DNA of 64,000 nt. Origin: an uncultured Oscillospiraceae bacterium. GTDB taxonomy: Bacteria > Bacillota > Clostridia > Oscillospirales > Oscillospiraceae. Below are positions 7,424-15,994 of the stretch, piece by piece. The notes under the pieces are model-generated. The model worked only from the letters and a program-made list of their open reading frames with translations, searched no databases and had not been told where the DNA came from. The number at the start of each line of letters is the position of its first letter. Positions within the stretch are counted from its first letter, which is position 1. The stretch is from NCBI GenBank assembly GCA_944385475.1, contig CALWXJ010000034.1:25642-89641 (forward strand). The letters are read 5' to 3'. The position numbers were made by a program, and so were the translations under genes.

Positions 7424-9127
7424 ATGCAGACAGCAGCAGATCTCAAAGCCCTGTTGGGGCGGATCGACCGCAGGGGGTATCCCGCCTATAAAGACACCAA
7501 AGGATCATACCAGTTTCCTGGATATGTGCTCTCCATCGACCATGTGCAGGGGGACCCCTTCGCCGCTCCCTCCCGGATCAGCATTCATGTCAGCGGGAAA
7601 GAGGCTGCATTTCCCGCGAACCTGTACCGCACCCCCTGCCAGCGCATTGCCCTTCAGGACGCCCTGACCCGGCAGTTTGCCCGCCAGGCAGAGAGCGCCT
7701 CCCACCAGGCCAGGGGCTCCGGTCACAGCGGGCTGATTGCCGTCAGCCGCTGCGGCCAGGAGATTCTGGAGCGCACCGCCTGCCAGCTGGATCCCAAAAG
7801 CGGCAGCATCCTAGTGCGGCTGGAAGTGGGCTTTCCCGCCAACGGCCGTACCATCAATGCCCGGGAGCTGGAGAAGATCCTCTTTGAACTGCTGCCCCGG
7901 TGCGTGGAGGCATCCTTACTCTACCGGCGTCTTGACGCCAAATACCTGCAGGCAGTGGCGGATCTGGCGGAGGATCAGCAGTATATCCGCCAGGCCCTCA
8001 CCAAGCTGGGCCTGTGCGCCTTTGTGGCGGACGGGAGCATCCTGCCCCGGGCCTCCGGCGTGTGCACCCTTGCCATGGAGGGGGGCGTGGCCTTCCGCTC
8101 CCCCAAGGAGCTGGCGGTGACCCTGGATCTGCCTCACAGAGGTCCTCTTACCGGGATGGGGATCCGGCGGGGCGTCACCTTGATCGTAGGCGGAGGATAC
8201 CACGGCAAATCCACCCTTTTGAAGGCGCTGGAGTCCGGCGTCTATAACCATATCGCCGGGGACGGACGGGAATACGTCATCACGGATGACACCGCGGTAA
8301 AAATCCGCGCGGAAGACGGCCGCAGCATCCGGCATACAGATATCTCCATGTTTATCGGCGCCCTGCCCAACGGCAAGGATACCGCCGCCTTTGTCAGCGA
8401 GGATGCCAGCGGCAGCACCTCCCAGGCAGCCAATGTGGTGGAGGGCATGGAGGCAGGCACGTCCCTGCTGCTGATGGATGAGGACACCAGCGCCACCAAC
8501 TTTATGATCCGGGATGAGCTGATGGAGCGGGTGATCCGCCGGGACATGGAGCCCATCACGCCGTTTATCCACCGCGTTCGGGAGCTTTATGACCGGCACG
8601 GGATCTCCACGGTGATCGTGGCAGGCAGCTCCGGTGCCTATTTCCACGTGGCGGACACCATTATCCAAATGGACCACTATGTCCCTAAGGACATCACCGC
8701 CCTGGCAAAGAAAGAGGCCCAGGCCTTTCCCCTGACCTGCGCCCCCCTGGAACCGGCCGCGGTACCAGCCTTTGATCGCCGACCCAAGCCCTCCCCGGCG
8801 CTGCGCGGCGCAGGGCGGGTGAAACTCAAATCCCTTGGGCGGGATGGCGTCTCCATCAATCACGAGACCATCGACCTGCGGTATGTGGAGCAGATCGCCG
8901 ACGGCGAGCAGACCGCCGCTCTGGGATATTGCCTTCTCTATGCCCAAAACCATCTCTTTGACGGCAGGCGGACCCTGCAGCAGGTGGTGGCAGCCCTGGA
9001 CGCCCTGCTGGAACAGCAGGGCCTGAGCGCCCTATGGGAGGGCAGCCGAAGCGGGGCTTTTCTCGCACGCCCCAGAAAGCAGGAGATCTTTGCCTGCTTG
9101 AACCGTTATCGCGATCTTTTGGTGTAA
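7424..9127 (+). CDS. P-loop ATPase of the ABC_ATPase (PF09818-like) family
   Basis: Soluble predicted ATPase of 567 residues. Walker A is GGGYHGKSTLLKALESGVYN (about residue 250) and Walker B is TSLLLMDEDTSATNFM (about 350). The ordered blocks DGREYVITDDTAVKIRAEDG, DISMFIGALPNGKDT and DASGSTSQAANVVE are the family's hallmarks. There is no membrane domain and no ABC transporter partner next door, and the family's role is unknown. AGGAGG about 8 bases before ATG 7424 fixes the start; a longer upstream frame has no site. It sits alone after a long leader and ends at a bidirectional terminator. Confidence 0.88.
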   Translation: MQTAADLKALLGRIDRRGYPAYKDTKGSYQFPGYVLSIDHVQGDPFAAPSRISIHVSGKEAAFPANLYRTPCQRIALQDALTRQFARQAESASHQARGSGHSGLIAVSRCGQEILERTACQLDPKSGSILVRLEVGFPANGRTINARELEKILFELLPRCVEASLLYRRLDAKYLQAVADLAEDQQYIRQALTKLGLCAFVADGSILPRASGVCTLAMEGGVAFRSPKELAVTLDLPHRGPLTGMGIRRGVTLIVGGGYHGKSTLLKALESGVYNHIAGDGREYVITDDTAVKIRAEDGRSIRHTDISMFIGALPNGKDTAAFVSEDASGSTSQAANVVEGMEAGTSLLLMDEDTSATNFMIRDELMERVIRRDMEPITPFIHRVRELYDRHGISTVIVAGSSGAYFHVADTIIQMDHYVPKDITALAKKEAQAFPLTCAPLEPAAVPAFDRRPKPSPALRGAGRVKLKSLGRDGVSINHETIDLRYVEQIADGEQTAALGYCLLYAQNHLFDGRRTLQQVVAALDALLEQQGLSALWEGSRSGAFLARPRKQEIFACLNRYRDLLV

Positions 9128-9158
9128 CCGCCGCCATCTGTTGCAAAACACATCAGCA

Positions 9159-9190
9159 CGCCCCCGCCGGCCTACAGGCCGGCGGGGGCG
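9159..9190. terminator. Bidirectional GC-rich terminator
   Basis: 15-bp perfect stem (9159-9173 with 9176-9190) with a 2-base centre, between two converging genes. The plus side is followed by CTGTTTC, a weak U-tract. Confidence 0.65.
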
Positions 9191-9195
9191 CTGTT

Positions 9196-9660
9196 TCAAA
9201 GCAGTCGGTAGCGGGGGGCGGGCTCATGGAAAAACCGCCAGCGGATCAGATCATCCACCACAATGGCCAGAGCGGATACCGGAATCCAGATAACGGCAAA
9301 CCGCGGGCAGATCTGTCCCAACACGTTTCCCCACATCTGGGAGTAGTCCCACACGTTCCATCCCAGGAGCAAATTGACCACGCACCCTGTGAAAAACTCA
9401 CCGCCCACGGCCATGGCCGTACCCAGCGCTATCTGCAGCAAAAAGGGAATGTCCCTGCGCAGCCGCTGGTTGATCCACCCGATGGCAAGAAACACCCCTC
9501 CGGACAAAAGGAACATGGTCCAGTGACTGTATCCCCTGTAAAAAACCTCCAATGTAACATAAAAACTGCCGCCGAACCAAAAAAGAAACAGGTATTTCAA
9601 AAAAATCCCCAAGCCTGCTCTCCCCTCTCTCTTCAGCTGAACGTAGGGCCTCTGCCTCAC
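9196..9660 (-). CDS. CmpB-like putative ABC transporter permease family membrane protein
   Basis: Integral membrane protein of 154 residues, about four spans: LGIFLKYLFLFWFGGSFYV, FLLSGGVFLAIGWI, IALGTAMAVGGEFFTGCVVN and FAVIWIPVSALAIVVDDLI. The segment NVWDYSQMWGNVLGQICPRFAVIW is the signature of the Firmicute family usually named 'putative ABC transporter permease' (PF06541). That name is historical and no transport function is shown; no ATPase partner adjoins it. Start is GTG 9660 with GAGGAAAGG upstream. Single gene converging on the ABC_ATPase gene. Confidence 0.75.
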   Translation of the reverse strand: MRQRPYVQLKREGRAGLGIFLKYLFLFWFGGSFYVTLEVFYRGYSHWTMFLLSGGVFLAIGWINQRLRRDIPFLLQIALGTAMAVGGEFFTGCVVNLLLGWNVWDYSQMWGNVLGQICPRFAVIWIPVSALAIVVDDLIRWRFFHEPAPRYRLL

Positions 9661-9748
9661 GCCTTTCCTCTATACCATATGGCCGCAGCCGCCCGGATAT
9701 GGCCCGCAGTCAGCCTCCCCCTCATTTTTTTATCACCATCCTTTTATC

Positions 9749-9777
9749 TTGACATTGTCGATATTCGAGAATATAAT
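9749..9777 (+). promoter_or_regulatory. Consensus sigma-A promoter of the padR operon
   Basis: TTGACA (9749-9754), exact 17-bp spacer, TATAAT (9772-9777): full consensus at both boxes, so strong unless repressed. Confidence 0.85.
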
Positions 9778-9803
9778 CACCTTATAAACTCGAATATCGA
9801 TAA
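9755..9803. promoter_or_regulatory. Probable PadR operator
   Basis: 15-bp arms TTGTCGATATTCGAG (9755-9769) and CTCGAATATCGATAA (9789-9803), 14 of 15 symmetric, 19-bp centre. The left arm fills the -35/-10 spacer and the right arm lies over the start site, so binding would shut the promoter. Confidence 0.75.
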
Positions 9804-9816
9804 TGGAGGTGGTCCC

Positions 9817-10137
9817 ATGCCCCGGGCAAAATTTCAAACCCTGACGGAGCAGATGTTTTATACATTGCTGTGCCTGAAAACAGAGCGCTGCGGCATGGAT
9901 ATCCTGGACCGGGTCCCCGCCATGACCCATGGGCGGGTACGGGTGGGATCCGGCACCCTCTACACCTTGCTGGAGCAGTTTTCAGAAGCCGGCATGATCC
10001 GGCAGACCCGGGCGGAGGGGCGCAGGCGGAGCTATCTTCTCACGGAAAAAGGCAGGCAGATGCTGGAAGAGGAGTACCGGCGCCTGTGCGCCCAGGCGGC
10101 GGACTATCGCCGGATCTTTGGAGAGGGGGATCTTTGA
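9817..10137 (+). CDS. PadR-family transcriptional regulator
   Basis: Winged-helix repressor of 106 residues, the size of the short PadR-s2 group. It begins MPRAKFQTLTEQMFYTLLCL; the wing and recognition region includes RVGSGTLYTLLEQFSEAGMI and the next strand pair TRAEGRRRSYLLTEKGRQML. GGAGGTGG precedes ATG 9817. Its stop overlaps the start of the DUF2812 gene (TGATG), so the two are co-translated. This PadR-DUF2812 pairing recurs across Firmicutes and the regulator usually represses its own operon; the operator found over the promoter agrees. Confidence 0.9.
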   Translation: MPRAKFQTLTEQMFYTLLCLKTERCGMDILDRVPAMTHGRVRVGSGTLYTLLEQFSEAGMIRQTRAEGRRRSYLLTEKGRQMLEEEYRRLCAQAADYRRIFGEGDL

Positions 10138-11507
10138 TGAAGGACAAAAAATGGAGGCTTGAAGTCTATTCGTTTTTTGACCATACGGGCATCGCCCGCC
10201 ACCTGGAAAAGATGGCGGAGAAGGGCTGGATGATCTACAAGATCACCGGCTGGGGCTGGTTCTACCGTCGGATCCCCCCGGCCCAGTGGAAATTTACCGT
10301 CCACTACTTCCCCGACCGCTCAGAATTTGATTCGGGGCCGTCGGAGCAGGAGGCATCCTTTTACGATCTGTGCGCCCACACGGGCTGGCAGCTTGCCTGC
10401 GCCTCGGCCCAGATGCAAATCTTCTGCACCCAGGATCCGCACCCCATCCCCATGGATACGGACCCCGCTCTGGAAGTGGAGACCATCCACCGGGCGGCAA
10501 AACGGACCATGCTGCCGATATACTTTTCGATGCTGGTCCTGTCCCTGCTCAATGGGGGGCTGTTCCTCTCCCGCCTCTTGGGGGATCCCATCGGCCTTTT
10601 GTCCAGCACCTCGGCGCTGTTCAGCGGCTTTGCCTATACGCTGCTCTTTCTGCTTTGTGTGGTGGAACTGGTGGGCTATTTCTCCTGGCGGGCCAAGGCG
10701 AAGAAAGCAGCGCAGCGAGGGGAGTTTTTCGAGGCATCCGGACACTCCTGGTTCCAGTGGTTCGTCCTGTACGCCGTTCTTTTGGGGGCACTGTGCTGGC
10801 TGGCGGAAACGTTGATCCTGGGAGACGCCCTCGCCCGCTGGGCGGCGGGGTTCATGGTGCTCTACATGGTGCTTATGCTGGGCCTGGTCAACACCGTCAA
10901 ATCGTTTCTCAAGCGGAAAAAGGCCTCCCGGAGGCTCAACCGGACGATGACCATCGTGCTGGCTTTTTGCCTGGGCTTTGGCCTGATGGGCGGCTTCACC
11001 GCCCTGACCCTCCGGATGTGGGACCAGGGGTGGTTTCAAGAGGACCTCCAGCAGACAGACCTCCCTTTGACTCTGGAGGATCTGGTGGATGCCCCTCTTA
11101 CGGGATATATGAAGCGGCACACTGCCACAGACTCGTTCCTCCTTGGGCAAAAGTCCCTGGGGCAATATCCCTCCGCCCAGCTGGGGGCAACGGAGGACGA
11201 AGGGTCTTTGGAATACACCGTCACGTTTGTCAAGGCCCCCTTCCTCTATGATTTTTGCAAAGAGCGGCTCCTCTCCTCCGGAGAGGCTGCCTATACCCCT
11301 GTGCCCGAGCAGCTCCGGAACCGCTATATCCCCGCCGATCCCCTGCCCTGGCAGGCGCAGGAGGCCTATCAGCTGACGGAGGTGCCCTATGGCCCCACCC
11401 AGACGTATCTTTTGTGCTATCAGACCCACTTTGTGGAAATCCAATTTAGTTGGGTCCCCACAGCCCAGCAGATGGAGGCGGTAAGCGCCGCCCTGGGTTC
11501 TCTTTAA
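10137..11507 (+). CDS. DUF2812 domain membrane protein
   Basis: Membrane protein of 456 residues. Residues about 8-115 are the DUF2812 domain (EVYSFFDHTGIARHLEKMAE, WMIYKITGWGWFYRR, KFTVHYFPD), predicted cytoplasmic. About five membrane helices follow, near residues 125-148, 155-182, 203-226, 230-252 and 268-290. A C-terminal region of about 160 residues, probably outside the membrane, follows the last span. Function is unknown; partners of PadR regulators often answer membrane-active compounds. It starts inside the padR stop codon and is followed by a strong terminator. Confidence 0.82.
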   Translation: MKDKKWRLEVYSFFDHTGIARHLEKMAEKGWMIYKITGWGWFYRRIPPAQWKFTVHYFPDRSEFDSGPSEQEASFYDLCAHTGWQLACASAQMQIFCTQDPHPIPMDTDPALEVETIHRAAKRTMLPIYFSMLVLSLLNGGLFLSRLLGDPIGLLSSTSALFSGFAYTLLFLLCVVELVGYFSWRAKAKKAAQRGEFFEASGHSWFQWFVLYAVLLGALCWLAETLILGDALARWAAGFMVLYMVLMLGLVNTVKSFLKRKKASRRLNRTMTIVLAFCLGFGLMGGFTALTLRMWDQGWFQEDLQQTDLPLTLEDLVDAPLTGYMKRHTATDSFLLGQKSLGQYPSAQLGATEDEGSLEYTVTFVKAPFLYDFCKERLLSSGEAAYTPVPEQLRNRYIPADPLPWQAQEAYQLTEVPYGPTQTYLLCYQTHFVEIQFSWVPTAQQMEAVSAALGSL

Positions 11508-11598
11508 AGGCCTCTGGGCCAGCAGGAGCTCGTCCTTCCGGCGTGGCGCATTGTGAAATCCCCGGGAGATCACCTTTTTAACCGATATCAAAAACGTG

Positions 11599-11633
11599 CA
11601 GGGAGGGGACATCTTTTCGATGTCCCCTCCCTG
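11599..11633. terminator. Bidirectional terminator
   Basis: 15-bp perfect stem (11599-11613 with 11619-11633) and 5-base loop. Plus side is followed by GTCTTTTAT; minus side by CACGTTTTTG. It ends both the padR operon and the smc-to-rsfS operon. Confidence 0.85.
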
Positions 11634-11702
11634 GTCTTTTATGATGGTCCTTCTCCTCCCCGGACAAGGTCCGACGGAAGTGCCCCCGCGGGAGTGCTTC
11701 CT

Positions 11703-12065
11703 TCAGTCCTGCTGCAGCACGCCCTCAAGATTCAGGGGGATCCCGTCGCTCCACAGCCGCTCCAGGGAGTAAAACGCCCGGGCCTCCTCCGAAAATACAT
11801 GCACACAGACGCTGCCGTAATCCAGCAGCACCCAGGTGCCGTCCCGGTGGCCCTCCCGGTGGAGGGGCCGATCTCCCGCCTGCTCCTCCATGGCCTTCTC
11901 CACTGCATCGCACAAGGCGTTGATCTGGGTATTGGAGGTTCCGGTACAGATGACAAAATAGTCCGCCAGGGTGGTCAGCTCCGTCACTTCAATGGCGCTG
12001 ATCTCCTTGCCCTTTTTTTCATCCAGAGCCTTGGCGGCAATGATCGCTAACTCTTTTGGTGTCAT
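11703..12065 (-). CDS. rsfS: Ribosomal silencing factor RsfS
   Basis: 120 residues, full family length. RsfS binds uL14 on the large subunit and stops subunit joining when nutrients fall. Conserved stretches seen: KKGKEISAIEVTELTTLADYFVICTGTSNTQI and GTWVLLDYGSVCVHVFSEEARAFYSLERLW. It is the last gene of a long minus-strand operon, 20 bases after the LCP gene. The neighbours nadD and yhbY are its usual company in Firmicutes, which supports the call. Confidence 0.95.
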   Translation of the reverse strand: MTPKELAIIAAKALDEKKGKEISAIEVTELTTLADYFVICTGTSNTQINALCDAVEKAMEEQAGDRPLHREGHRDGTWVLLDYGSVCVHVFSEEARAFYSLERLWSDGIPLNLEGVLQQD

Positions 12066-12085
12066 GGACGTCTTCCTTTCTTAAA

Positions 12086-13753
12086 TCATTCCTCTCCAGG
12101 AGGGAGAATGGTGAATGAGGGAGGGGTCTGTTCCTGGCCGGTGGTCCCGCCGCTTTGATCGGTGGTCCCGCCGCCCTGGCTGGCAGTTCCGCTGCCCTGG
12201 TCGGTGGTCCCACTGCCCTGGCTGGCAGTTCCGCCGCCCTGGCCGGTAGTTCCGCCGCCCTGGCCGGTGATCCCGCTGCCCTGACTGGCAGCCCCGCCGC
12301 CTTGATCGGTGGTCCCGCCGCCCTGGCCGGTGGTTCCGCCGCCTTGGTCGGTAGTCCCGCCGCCCTGGTCGGTGGTCTCACCGCCCTGACCGGTAGTCCC
12401 GCCGCCCTGGCCGGCGTCCCCAGGGGTCTCTGGACCCGGTGCAGGCACGATGATCTCACCGGTCACGGAGTCCACGATATTCCCGTACTCGTCCACAATA
12501 TACTCCGGCTGTTCCACTTCTCCCCCGCCGCCGGAGGTCCCGGAGCCGCTGCCCATCAGGTTGGGCGCAGAGGCCGCCGGACGGTCTTCCACATAGCCTG
12601 TGGTGGAGCTGAGAGAGCCGTCTGCGTTCACAGACATAATATCCAGGTCGCTGATGGTAAATTCCTCTACATAGGGGCTGAGGGAGGAGTTGACAATCTC
12701 CAAAAGCTCTCTGGCAATGGGCACTACATAAGAGAGGTAATAGTCCCGTCCCAGCTGCTTGCTGTAAGTCCGGCTGTATGCCGACGCGCCCTTGTAAGGC
12801 ATGGTGACAAAGTTCACATCCTCCACAGAGAGGCCTCCGGACACCGCCTGCTGGCCAAACCACAAAATGTTCTGGAAGCTCAGGTCTGTCTCCACGTTCT
12901 CCTGGAAGACCTTGGCGATCTTGCCGATATTCAGGACGTTGGCGGGCTTGAGCAGCTGCTCGATGACCGCCTTCAGGAAATCCTGCTGCAGTTCCATACG
13001 ACCGCTGTCGCCAATGCCGGTGCTGTATCCATAGGGGCTTCCGGCATCGTTTTTCCGCCAGCGGATCACCTGCATGGCGTCATCCCCGTCCAAAAGGCGG
13101 TAGCCCTGGGGCTGTTCGATCACCAGGTCCTGGTAGGGGTCATGGTAGCTCATGGGATAGGGTACGTCAAAATAGACCCCGCCGATGGCGTCCACCAGCT
13201 TGCCCACAGCCTCCCATTCCACCACTACCTGGAAGTCCGGCTCAAAGCCCACCAGCTGGGCGATCTCCTTATAGACTCCCTGAATTCCTTCCTCACCGCC
13301 GCCGTAGCCATTATAGACGGAGTTGATCTTCTTCACGTCCCAGGAGACATTCACCATGGTGTCCCGGGGAATGGACATGACCGTGGCCTTTTGGTTGGTG
13401 ACATCATAACTGGCAAGAAGCATGGTGTCTGTGTTGCCGCCGCCGCCGGTATCTCTGCCCAGCACCAAAATGGTGTAGAAATCCTCGCTCTTGCGCTCTC
13501 CGTCCGCCCGGGGACGGATGCCCTCACCATAGTCGATCTCCTCCGTCTTTTCCTTCTGGTCGTCAGCGTCATCCTCGCCCTTCACCGGCAAGGTGGGTTT
13601 TACAAACAAACTCTGGCAGGCTGCCACAATCACCACCGCCAGCGTTAAAACCACCGCCACGGCAATGAGGATCTTTTGCTGCCGGGTCAGCCGTCTTGGT
13701 TTTTTCTCCCGCTTGTTCTCTCCCGCCAAACGTTTTTTGTTATTTTTCTCCAT
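12086..13753 (-). CDS. LytR-CpsA-Psr (LCP) family protein with heptad-repeat tail
   Basis: 555-residue membrane-anchored enzyme that attaches anionic polymers to peptidoglycan. A basic cytoplasmic N-terminus is followed by one membrane helix (about residues 27-50). The LCP domain spans about 90-260, with ILVLGRDTGGGGNTDTMLLA and ATVMSIPRDTMVNV carrying the Asp and Arg residues that hold the lipid pyrophosphate, then INSVYNGYGGG. After an extended region comes a tail of 13 Gly/Thr/Gln-rich heptads (residues 450-540) and a 15-residue end. Such tails probably thread through or lie in the wall. It sits between nadD-yqeK and rsfS, a common place for an LCP gene in clostridia. Confidence 0.9.
   Translation of the reverse strand: MEKNNKKRLAGENKREKKPRRLTRQQKILIAVAVVLTLAVVIVAACQSLFVKPTLPVKGEDDADDQKEKTEEIDYGEGIRPRADGERKSEDFYTILVLGRDTGGGGNTDTMLLASYDVTNQKATVMSIPRDTMVNVSWDVKKINSVYNGYGGGEEGIQGVYKEIAQLVGFEPDFQVVVEWEAVGKLVDAIGGVYFDVPYPMSYHDPYQDLVIEQPQGYRLLDGDDAMQVIRWRKNDAGSPYGYSTGIGDSGRMELQQDFLKAVIEQLLKPANVLNIGKIAKVFQENVETDLSFQNILWFGQQAVSGGLSVEDVNFVTMPYKGASAYSRTYSKQLGRDYYLSYVVPIARELLEIVNSSLSPYVEEFTISDLDIMSVNADGSLSSTTGYVEDRPAASAPNLMGSGSGTSGGGGEVEQPEYIVDEYGNIVDSVTGEIIVPAPGPETPGDAGQGGGTTGQGGETTDQGGGTTDQGGGTTGQGGGTTDQGGGAASQGSGITGQGGGTTGQGGGTASQGSGTTDQGSGTASQGGGTTDQSGGTTGQEQTPPSFTILPPGEE
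12134..12406 (-). repeat. Thirteen 21-bp repeats encoding Gly-rich heptads
   Basis: Tandem 21-bp units inside the LCP gene encode 13 variants of GGGTTDQ / GGGTTGQ / GSGTASQ. The length keeps the frame exactly, so copy number could change without breaking the gene. Confidence 0.9.
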
Positions 13754-13760
13754 AGGTTCT

Positions 13761-14957
13761 TTACCTGTGCCCTTTCATCCATTCCCACGCTTCCAATGTG
13801 GCCGGATGGACCGGCGCGCCCATCTGCTTCAGATCCTCCACGGACATGGCAAGGCCCATCTCCAATCCTTTGTCAAGATCTTCATAGCATGTGCTGCGCA
13901 GCGTATCCACCCCAGGGAAGTCCCGGGAGGGTTCAATATAATCTGCCAAATACAGGATTTTCTCCAAAAGCGTCATGTCTGCTTTTCCGGTGGTGTGGTA
14001 AAAGATGGCGTCATAAATCTCCTGATCCACGCCAAACACATCCCGGGCCAGGGCGGCGCCGGTCTTGGCGTGGAGCAGCTTCAGCGTCTTGCGCTCTAAG
14101 TCGTCCAGAGGAATGTGGTAGTGGCTGCACAAGGAGAGCTGCTCTTCCAGGCTCAGCCGCTTGGTGCTGTCGTGGAGCAGGGCCGCCACCTGTGCCTTTT
14201 TTTCGTCTGCGCCGTAATGCTGGGCCAGGCGGATGGCCTCCTGCTCCGTGCCCAGCACATGGGGGATCCGCTTTCCCTTCAGATAGCTCAGGGCCACAGG
14301 GCGAAGCGCTTCCATGGGCAGGTGCTTTAAGTCGGCATGGGTGCCGTACAGCCCCTTTCGCAGAATATAACCGTATACTGCCGGGGGCAGTAATTTCCCT
14401 CCCTCCCCCTGTGCCAGGGACTGGCGCAGCTGCGTGGAGGAGACATCCACCACACCGGGTATGGTGAGGGTGAAGATCCGGGCGTTGGGATAGGTGTGAT
14501 ACAAATACGCCCGCTGGAGGGAAAACAGTTCCTCCGTGTCCGCCTCCGTCCGGCCAAAAGCGGCTATCCCCGCCAAATCAAAAATCTGGGCGGGATCGTG
14601 CCAGCACTGCAGGGTCAAAAACATGTCCGTCCCCATCAAAAGCCACAGCTCATCTTCCGGGCAGCGCTCCCGAAGCGCCTTCAGCGTCTCGCTGGTATAG
14701 CTGGCCCCCGGCCGCTCCAGTTCCAGATCCAGCACCTCCACCCGGTCTCCAAGGCCCAGCTGCTCTGCCGCCATGGAAGTCATCTCCAGGCGCTCTTTCG
14801 GGGTGGGTGTGCCCGCAGGCAGGTCCTTATGGGGCGGGATCCCCGCCGGAATAAGCCAGAGCTTATCCAGCTTCAGCATGGCAAATACCGCCCGGGCTGC
14901 CGTCACATGGCCCAGGTGCGGGGGATTAAACGTCCCCCCGTAAACTCCGATTTTCAC
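13761..14957 (-). CDS. nadD: Fusion: nicotinate-nucleotide adenylyltransferase (NadD) + YqeK HD hydrolase
   Basis: 398 residues, two enzymes in one chain. Residues about 1-200 are NadD, which makes deamido-NAD from nicotinate mononucleotide and ATP: nucleotidyltransferase motif YGGTFNPPHLGHV, WLIPAGIPPHK, LWLLMGTDMF and the ISSTxxR-like VDVSSTQLRQ. Residues about 205-398 are a YqeK-type HD domain (symmetrical diadenosine tetraphosphatase family): metal residues in the first helix His (KRIPHVLGT), AALLHDSTKRL, and IFYHTTGKADM. In Bacillus these are separate neighbouring genes. Start is GTG 14957 with AAGGAGG upstream. Both halves retain their motifs and should be active. Confidence 0.92.
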   Translation of the reverse strand: MKIGVYGGTFNPPHLGHVTAARAVFAMLKLDKLWLIPAGIPPHKDLPAGTPTPKERLEMTSMAAEQLGLGDRVEVLDLELERPGASYTSETLKALRERCPEDELWLLMGTDMFLTLQCWHDPAQIFDLAGIAAFGRTEADTEELFSLQRAYLYHTYPNARIFTLTIPGVVDVSSTQLRQSLAQGEGGKLLPPAVYGYILRKGLYGTHADLKHLPMEALRPVALSYLKGKRIPHVLGTEQEAIRLAQHYGADEKKAQVAALLHDSTKRLSLEEQLSLCSHYHIPLDDLERKTLKLLHAKTGAALARDVFGVDQEIYDAIFYHTTGKADMTLLEKILYLADYIEPSRDFPGVDTLRSTCYEDLDKGLEMGLAMSVEDLKQMGAPVHPATLEAWEWMKGHR

Positions 14958-14999
14958 TGATGCACCTCCTTACGCCTAAGGCCCCAAGCCGGCCCTCTC

Positions 15000-15332
15000 T
15001 CACGCCTTTGTCTTTGCCGCCTTGCCGCTCACCAGCGAAATGCGCTTTTCCCGGGGCTTGCTGTGGCTTTGCCGGTACAGCACAAATTTACTGCCAATGA
15101 CCTGGACCACCTCGCTGCGGGTGGCCTTTGCCAGTTCCTCCGCAGCGGCCCGGGCGTCGTAGTCGATGTTGCTGTCCAACACCCTGCCTTTGATGAGTTC
15201 CCGGGCCTCCAGAGCGTCATCCGCCTGACGGATCAGATTTTCCCCGATGCCCTCTTTTCCCACCTGGAGGATGGTATCCAGCCCGTTGGCCAGGCCCCGC
15301 AGCTGCGCGCGTTGTTTGCTTGTCAGTTCCAT
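15000..15332 (-). CDS. yhbY: Ribosome assembly RNA-binding protein YhbY
   Basis: 110 residues; a single CRM domain. YhbY-type proteins bind pre-ribosomal RNA during large-subunit assembly. Typical blocks: MELTSKQRAQLRGLANGL, ILQVGKEGIGENLIRQADDAL, ARELIKGRVL, and the GxxG-type VVQVIGSKFVLYR near the end. A short basic tail follows. It sits 42 bases upstream of nadD-yqeK, the conserved Firmicute order yhbY-nadD-yqeK-rsfS. Confidence 0.93.
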   Translation of the reverse strand: MELTSKQRAQLRGLANGLDTILQVGKEGIGENLIRQADDALEARELIKGRVLDSNIDYDARAAAEELAKATRSEVVQVIGSKFVLYRQSHSKPREKRISLVSGKAAKTKA

Positions 15333-15397
15333 AATATATCCTCGGAGGACCTCCTCCGCCCTTTCTGATGATCCGAAAAATCTTTTTTATATAGACG

Positions 15398-15994
15398 TTA
15401 TTTCTTCAAATAAGTTTCCAACCGGGCGGCAAATTCCTTTAAAGCCTTGCCCCGGTGAGAGATGGCGCTTTTTTCCTGCGCTGTCAGCTGGCCGAACGTC
15501 TTGGCCAGGGGAGGATAGAAAAACACCGGATCATAGCCGAATCCTCCCTCCCCCATAGGGGCAAAGGCGATGGTGCCCTCCACGGTGCCCTCTGCCGTCA
15601 GCTCATCTCCGTTGGGAAAGGCGCAGGCAATGGCGCAGGCAAAGTGGGCCGCCCGGGTAGTCTGTCCCCGCATGTTCTCCAGCAGCAGGCGATAGCGCCC
15701 CACATCATCCAGCCCCTCTCCGCCGTAGCGGGCGGAGTACACCCCGGGGCCGCCGTTCAAGGCGTCCACGCAAAGGCCGGAGTCGTCGGCAATGGCGGGC
15801 AGGCCGGAGGAGGCGCAGATGGCCTTGGCCTTGAGCATGGCGTTTTCGGCAAAGGTGGTGCCGGTCTCCTCCACGTCCACGGTGATCCCCAAATCCTTGG
15901 GGCTCACCACTTTTATCCCAAGCTCTCCCAGGATCTCACCCATCTCCCGGATCTTGCCGGGATTATGGGTGGCCAATACAAATGTCACATCCAT
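15398..15994 (-). CDS. rdgB: XTP/dITP diphosphatase (RdgB/HAM1)
   Basis: Removes non-canonical purine triphosphates (dITP, XTP) from the nucleotide pool; 198 residues from ATG 15994. Motifs: VLATHNPGKIREMGEIL at the N-terminus, ETGTTFAENAMLKAKA, ADDSGLCVDALNGGPGVYSA, and the end SHRGKALKEFA. ATG 15994 is preferred with GGGGGG upstream; ATG 16000 is possible. The start overlaps the rph stop by 10 bases, a common arrangement with RNase PH. Confidence 0.93.
   Translation of the reverse strand: MDVTFVLATHNPGKIREMGEILGELGIKVVSPKDLGITVDVEETGTTFAENAMLKAKAICASSGLPAIADDSGLCVDALNGGPGVYSARYGGEGLDDVGRYRLLLENMRGQTTRAAHFACAIACAFPNGDELTAEGTVEGTIAFAPMGEGGFGYDPVFFYPPLAKTFGQLTAQEKSAISHRGKALKEFAARLETYLKK

Noticed and set aside
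12134-12406. Regular short repeats considered as a CRISPR array
   Set aside because: Units are 21 bp, contiguous without spacers, and encode in-frame heptads; no cas genes nearby.
12155-13648. A 497-codon open frame opposite the LCP gene
   Set aside because: Shadow of the GC-rich LCP gene; its Ala/Gly-rich start is the heptad repeat read backward.
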